From assembly GCA_965178525.1 (NCBI GenBank), contig CBCXVS010000279.1, positions 1-10,237 on the forward strand: a stretch of 10,237 bases of DNA. The letters run 5' to 3'. This document shows positions 6,025-10,237 of the stretch, piece by piece (position 1 is the first letter of the stretch; the number at the start of each line of letters is the position of its first letter). The position numbers and the translations under genes were made by a program. Under the pieces are notes generated by a model, which saw nothing but the letters and a program-made list of their open reading frames with translations, searched no databases and was not told the DNA's origin. Origin of the DNA: CBCXVS01 sp965178525. Lineage in GTDB: Bacteria > Tectomicrobia > Entotheonellia > Entotheonellales > Entotheonellaceae.

Positions 6025-6942
6025 ATGAGAAAACGCTTGCTACTGATGCTTGCGGCGCTGTTAACGCTCAGCGGCTTGGGCGTTGCGCAGCCCCGAATCG
6101 TGGTCGTCAGTCATGGCCAGGCGAACGATCCGTTTTGGTCTGTGGTCAAAAACGGCGTCGATCATGCCGCCAAGGACATGGAGGTGAAGGTCGAATACCG
6201 AGCGCCGGAGACGTTCGACATGGTCAAAATGGCGCAGTTGATCGATGCCGCCGTGGCCTCCAAGCCGGATGGTCTGGTCGTCTCCATTCCCGACAAAGAC
6301 GCCCTCGGCGCCTCCATTCGCGCCGCAGTGGATGCCGGGATTCCGGTGGTGTCGATGAACTCCGGGTCCGATGTGCGCCAGGAACTCGGCGCGCTCCTGC
6401 ATGTGGGTCAGAGCGAATATGTGGCCGGCAAGGGCGCAGGGGAGCGGCTTAAAGGCGCCGCGAAAGGTATCTGTATCAATCACGAGCAGGGTAACGTGGC
6501 GTTGGATCTGCGCTGTGATGGCTTCCGCGACGGGCTAGGGGCCGATGTGCGCATGCTGGGTGTGAGTACCGACCCAACAGAAATCCGCAACGCGGTCATG
6601 GCGTATCTCAATAAGAACCGAGACGTGGACGTCATTCTCGCCGTGGGCCCGGTGGGCACGGAACCGACGCTGGCGGCGCTGCGGGATCTCGGTGCGATTG
6701 GCAAAATCAAGCTGGCCTCCTTTGATCTGTCGCCGGTCATTCTGCAGGCGTTGCAGGACGGTGAGATGGAATTTGCCATCGACCAGCAGCAATATCTTCA
6801 AGGGTATTTGCCGGTCGTGATGCTGGCGTTGCATGCCAAGTACGGGCTCATGCCGGGCGCCGATGTGCACACGGGACCGGGTTTTGTGACCCGGAAAACG
6901 GCGGGGCAGGTCATCGACTTGAGTAAACAAGGCATTCGCTAA
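6025..6942 (+). CDS. Sugar-type ABC transporter periplasmic substrate-binding protein
   Basis: This is a 305-codon ORF with GGGAGGG four bases upstream of the ATG. Residues 1-22 are a Sec signal peptide (basic MRKR, hydrophobic core, cleavage near GVAQ) without a lipobox, so the product is a soluble periplasmic protein. The mature protein has the Peripla_BP_4 / ribose-binding-type fold: IVVVSHGQANDPFWSVVKNG near the N-terminus, a QLIDAAVASKPDGLVVSIPD strand-helix unit, DAGIPVVSMNSGS, and the C-terminal IDQQQYLQGYLPV, which is typical of this class. Length is normal for the family. It starts an importer cassette; the permease begins 6 bases after its stop. The ligand cannot be read from sequence; pentoses, hexoses, polyols or other small polar compounds are all possible. 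Confidence 0.9.
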   Translation: MRKRLLLMLAALLTLSGLGVAQPRIVVVSHGQANDPFWSVVKNGVDHAAKDMEVKVEYRAPETFDMVKMAQLIDAAVASKPDGLVVSIPDKDALGASIRAAVDAGIPVVSMNSGSDVRQELGALLHVGQSEYVAGKGAGERLKGAAKGICINHEQGNVALDLRCDGFRDGLGADVRMLGVSTDPTEIRNAVMAYLNKNRDVDVILAVGPVGTEPTLAALRDLGAIGKIKLASFDLSPVILQALQDGEMEFAIDQQQYLQGYLPVVMLALHAKYGLMPGADVHTGPGFVTRKTAGQVIDLSKQGIR

Positions 6943-6948
6943 GGCTCG

Positions 6949-8064
6949 ATGGTGGGCATCGTGATGGACACCTCAAGCCCCCAGGATGAGCGGCTCAAAG
7001 ACATCGGCCTGTTCACCAAGGCGCTGAAACGGCCGGAACTCGGCGCGGTGGCCGGGACGATCTTGGTGTTTGCCTTTTTTGGCATGGTCGCCCACGGCAC
7101 GGGGATGTTCAGCGCCCGGGGCATCATCAACTTTCTCGAGGTCTCGGCCCAGCTCGGCATCATCGCCGTGGCCGCGGCGTTGCTCATGATCGCCGGGGAG
7201 TTCGATCTGTCGGTGGGCTCGATGATCGGGTTTGCCGGCATCGTGCTGGCCATTCCGGTGACGCAGTATGGCTGGCCGTTCTGGACGGCGATTCTGTTAG
7301 CCTTTGCCTGTGCGGTGGCCGTCGGCTGGGTCAACGGCTATCTCGTCGTCAAAACCAGCCTGCCATCGTTTATTGTCACCTTGGGATTTTTGTTTATCCT
7401 GCGGGGCTTGGCCATCGGCATGACCCGGCTCATCACCGGGCGCACGCAGATCGGCGGCCTGAAGGCATACATCGAGCCCGACTGGCTGGCGCGGCTCTTC
7501 AGCGGTGAGGTCGGGCAGGGGCTGTTCGTGCGCCTGGCCGAACACGGCTGGATCGAGAAAAACTTCGCCGGCAATCCGTCCGTCAGCGGGGTGCCGGTGT
7601 CCATCATCTGGTGGCTGGTGTTTGGCGCAGTCGCCACCTGGATCCTGCTCAAGACCCGCTTTGGCAATTGGATATTCGCTTGTGGCGGTGATGCCAACGC
7701 GGCCCGCAACGTCGGGGTGCCGGTGCACTTCGTCAAGATCATGCTGTTTATTTTCACCGCTTGTGCGGCGACCGTGTTTGCCTGTTTGCAGGTCTGCGAT
7801 GCGGGCTCTGCCGACACACTGCGCGGCTTGCTGAAAGAGTTCGAAGCGATCATCGCCGTCGTCATCGGCGGCACGCTGCTCAGCGGCGGTTATGGCTCAG
7901 CCATCGGGGCGATGTTCGGGGCGCTGATCTTCGGCACCGTACAGATGGGCATCTTTTACACGGGTGTCAACACCGACTGGTTCAAAGTGTTTCTTGGCGC
8001 CATGATGCTGGTGGCCGTCTTGGTCAACAACTACATTCGCCATAGGGCGACGGAAGCGAGATAA
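6949..8064 (+). CDS. Sugar-type ABC transporter permease (RbsC/FrcC family)
   Basis: This is a 371-codon ORF. After a polar cytoplasmic N-terminus of about 30 residues come 8-10 hydrophobic segments. Family hallmarks visible are AGEFDLSVGS (82-91), which corresponds to the conserved GGIDLSVGS of BPD_transp_2 permeases, LPSFIVTLG (138-146), a cytoplasmic GNWIFACGGDANAARNVGVPV loop (around 239-259) that contacts the ATPase, and IGGTLLSGGYGSAIGA (306-321). It forms the membrane channel of the importer, probably as a homodimer since only one permease gene is present. The start could be ATG 6949 or ATG 6964; neither has a strong ribosome binding site, and the gene is probably translated by coupling to the binding-protein gene 6 bases upstream. 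The insertion at residues 175-210 is longer and more polar than in the short relatives I recall. Confidence 0.92.
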   Translation: MVGIVMDTSSPQDERLKDIGLFTKALKRPELGAVAGTILVFAFFGMVAHGTGMFSARGIINFLEVSAQLGIIAVAAALLMIAGEFDLSVGSMIGFAGIVLAIPVTQYGWPFWTAILLAFACAVAVGWVNGYLVVKTSLPSFIVTLGFLFILRGLAIGMTRLITGRTQIGGLKAYIEPDWLARLFSGEVGQGLFVRLAEHGWIEKNFAGNPSVSGVPVSIIWWLVFGAVATWILLKTRFGNWIFACGGDANAARNVGVPVHFVKIMLFIFTACAATVFACLQVCDAGSADTLRGLLKEFEAIIAVVIGGTLLSGGYGSAIGAMFGALIFGTVQMGIFYTGVNTDWFKVFLGAMMLVAVLVNNYIRHRATEAR

Positions 8065-8066
8065 CC

Positions 8067-8882
<816 letters not shown>

Positions 8883-8886
8883 GGCC

Positions 8887-10167
8887 ATGGTGACAGATAT
8901 GAAGAATCTGGTGGACCTGGAGAAAGGGCTGATTAGCCGGCGTATTTTCATTGAGCCACAGATTTACGAGCAGGAGTTGGAGCAGATCTTCGCCCGCTGC
9001 TGGCTCTTTTTATGCCATGAAAGTCAGATTCCCCATCCGGGAGATTTTTTTACCACTTACATGGGGGAGGACCCCATCCTGGTGGTGCGGGACAGCAACG
9101 GCAACGTGAACGCGTTTCTCAACGTCTGCCGCCACCGTGGCAATCGAGTGTGCCGCGCCGAGGCGGGCAATGCCCTGTCCTTTGTCTGTGCCTACCATGG
9201 CTGGTCGTATGGCAATGACGGCCGTCTCCTGGGCGTGCCGAATTTTCAGGACGCCTACTATCAAGAACTCGATCTAGAGCAGTGGGGCTTGATTCCGGTG
9301 GCCCAATTGGACAGCTACAAGGGACTTCTGTTCGCCACCTTCGACCCGGCGGCGCCATCGCTACTCGAGTACTTGGGCGAGACCGCCTGGTATCTAGACA
9401 CTTTTTTTGACCGCCGCGAGGGCGGGGTTGAAGTCATCGGCGCCATGCACAAATGGGTCTTACCGTGCAACTGGAAATTTCCGGCCGAAAATTTCGCCGG
9501 AGATGCGGACCACATTGGCTGGAGTCATCTCTCGGCCGTGCGCGTCGGCCTGCGTCCGGCCAGCATGCGCAAGCGGGATACGGGAGGCAGTATGGTCTCG
9601 CCGGGTAAGGGTCACGGTTTCATTACCATTCCCGGGGAGCACACGGCCGACCCGCCCATGCCGGAAATCGAAGCCTATGAGAAGGCGATTCGGCCGGAAG
9701 TGGAAAAGCGTTTGGGGGCGCGGTTCGGCCGGCTCTTTCCGATCGTGGGCACGGTCTTTCCCAACTTCTCGATCCTGCGCGCCGTGGCGCGGACGTTCCG
9801 TGTCTGGCACCCGCGCGGGCCGGACAAAATCGAGATCTGGTCCTGGACCTACGTGGATACGGCGGCGCCACCGGAGGTCAAGGAGGCGATGCGTCTGGCC
9901 AGCATTCGGGCCTTCAGCGCCGGCGGCGTCTATGAGCAAGATGACATGGAGAATTGGGAAGCCTGCACGCAAAGCGCTCGCGGGGTGGTGACCCGCCGGT
10001 ATCCGCTAAACTATCAGATGGGCCTGGGACACGAGCGCTTTAACGCAGACGCGATGGCCTGGACGAGTGACTTTCGCACCAGTGAGAGTAACCATCGGCG
10101 CTTTTACCAACGCTGGACCCAGCTGATGAATGCGGATTGCGGATTGCGGAATGAAAGCATTGAATAA
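8887..10167 (+). CDS. Rieske non-haem iron oxygenase, aromatic-ring-hydroxylating-type alpha subunit
   Basis: The ATG at 8887 gives 426 residues and is chosen because it follows the ATPase stop by 4 bases; an earlier in-frame ATG at 8806 would overlap that gene and add 27 residues without family resemblance. The Rieske [2Fe-2S] ligands are Cys81-x-His83 and Cys101-x2-His104 with the standard 17-residue spacing. The mononuclear iron site is ENFAGDADHIGWSH, giving Asp206, His209 and His214, with the distal carboxylate in GVYEQDDMENWE (Asp352 or 353). This matches naphthalene/biphenyl dioxygenase alpha subunits (NDO Asp205, His208, His213, Asp362). It would hydroxylate or demethylate an organic substrate using electrons from a reductase. 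No beta subunit, ferredoxin or reductase is in the window. Its place at the end of the importer operon suggests the imported compound, or a product of it, is the substrate. The last ~12 residues derive from a tandem repeat. Confidence 0.9.
   Translation: MVTDMKNLVDLEKGLISRRIFIEPQIYEQELEQIFARCWLFLCHESQIPHPGDFFTTYMGEDPILVVRDSNGNVNAFLNVCRHRGNRVCRAEAGNALSFVCAYHGWSYGNDGRLLGVPNFQDAYYQELDLEQWGLIPVAQLDSYKGLLFATFDPAAPSLLEYLGETAWYLDTFFDRREGGVEVIGAMHKWVLPCNWKFPAENFAGDADHIGWSHLSAVRVGLRPASMRKRDTGGSMVSPGKGHGFITIPGEHTADPPMPEIEAYEKAIRPEVEKRLGARFGRLFPIVGTVFPNFSILRAVARTFRVWHPRGPDKIEIWSWTYVDTAAPPEVKEAMRLASIRAFSAGGVYEQDDMENWEACTQSARGVVTRRYPLNYQMGLGHERFNADAMAWTSDFRTSESNHRRFYQRWTQLMNADCGLRNESIE
10131..10151 (+). 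repeat. Three tandem 7-bp units at the 3' end of the oxygenase gene
   Basis: TGCGGAT, TGCGGAT and TGCGGAA follow one another. They encode the NADCGLRNE tail that lies beyond the conserved end of the alpha subunit. GCGGATT heptamer tracts are common between genes in several environmental phyla (general recollection). Confidence 0.7.
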
Positions 10168-10199
10168 ATTAGGGTTGTTCCCCAATAGTTAATGAGGTA

Positions 10200-10230
10200 G
10201 GCTATCCTCCCCCAAACGATGGAGGGAGCC
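10200..10230 (+). repeat. Hairpin after the oxygenase gene near the right edge
   Basis: GGCT (10200-10203) pairs with AGCC (10227-10230), and CCTCC (10206-10210) with GGAGG (10221-10225), with a 10-base loop. It lies 32 bases after the stop. A T-run cannot be seen before the edge, so it may be a terminator without the tail, or a mobile-element end. Confidence 0.35.
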
Positions 10231-10237
10231 CAGCCAG

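Noticed and set aside
10168..10237. Start of an insertion sequence or transposase at the right edge
   Set aside because: The stretch is too short to recognise; only a hairpin can be supported.

Overview
This is a bacterial window from a probably Gram-negative (diderm) organism. The solute-binding protein has a plain Sec signal, which implies a periplasm, and the SGNH hydrolase carries a lipoprotein-type signal. Long, moderately GC-rich ORFs, bacterial ribosome binding sites and family-level resemblances fit an uncultivated, metabolically versatile bacterium. A Tectomicrobia/Entotheonella-like lineage is only a guess. By eye the left half is more AT-rich than the right half (not computed), which would fit a separately acquired accessory module on the left.

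Left half (1-4476, all minus strand). Read 5' to 3', the genes are: a 206-residue protein with a possible ubiquitin-like beta-grasp domain and two membrane segments; a 135-residue protein whose N-terminus looks like histone-fold helices alpha2-loop-alpha3, followed by a membrane tail; a CHASE2 sensor protein; a STAND-like AAA ATPase with a C-terminal winged-helix-like region; and the start of a second, different P-loop ATPase that runs off the left edge. The CHASE2 and ATPase reading frames appear to be one broken gene. An in-frame TGA sits where CHASE2 proteins usually have Trp, and an extra A in an A5 run shifts the frame just before the ATPase. Undoing both would give a single protein of about 887 residues: TM - CHASE2 - 3 TM - linker domain - AAA - wHTH. 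The second ATPase overlaps it by ATGA. The set looks like a membrane-anchored sensing/NTPase module, possibly a conflict or signalling system.

Centre (4477-5126). A 650-base divergent intergenic region has several hairpins and inverted repeats and no convincing gene.

Right half (5127-10237, all plus strand). A lipoprotein SGNH/GDSL hydrolase has all its catalytic blocks but is interrupted by an in-frame TAG. It is followed by a tight ABC importer cassette of the ribose/fructose type (binding protein, permease, single-domain ATPase) and then by a Rieske non-haem iron oxygenase alpha subunit only 4 bases after the ATPase. The last four genes probably form one uptake-plus-oxidation operon. The substrate is unknown, and no beta subunit, ferredoxin or reductase is visible. 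The 3' ends of the hydrolase and oxygenase genes both run into short repeat sequences.
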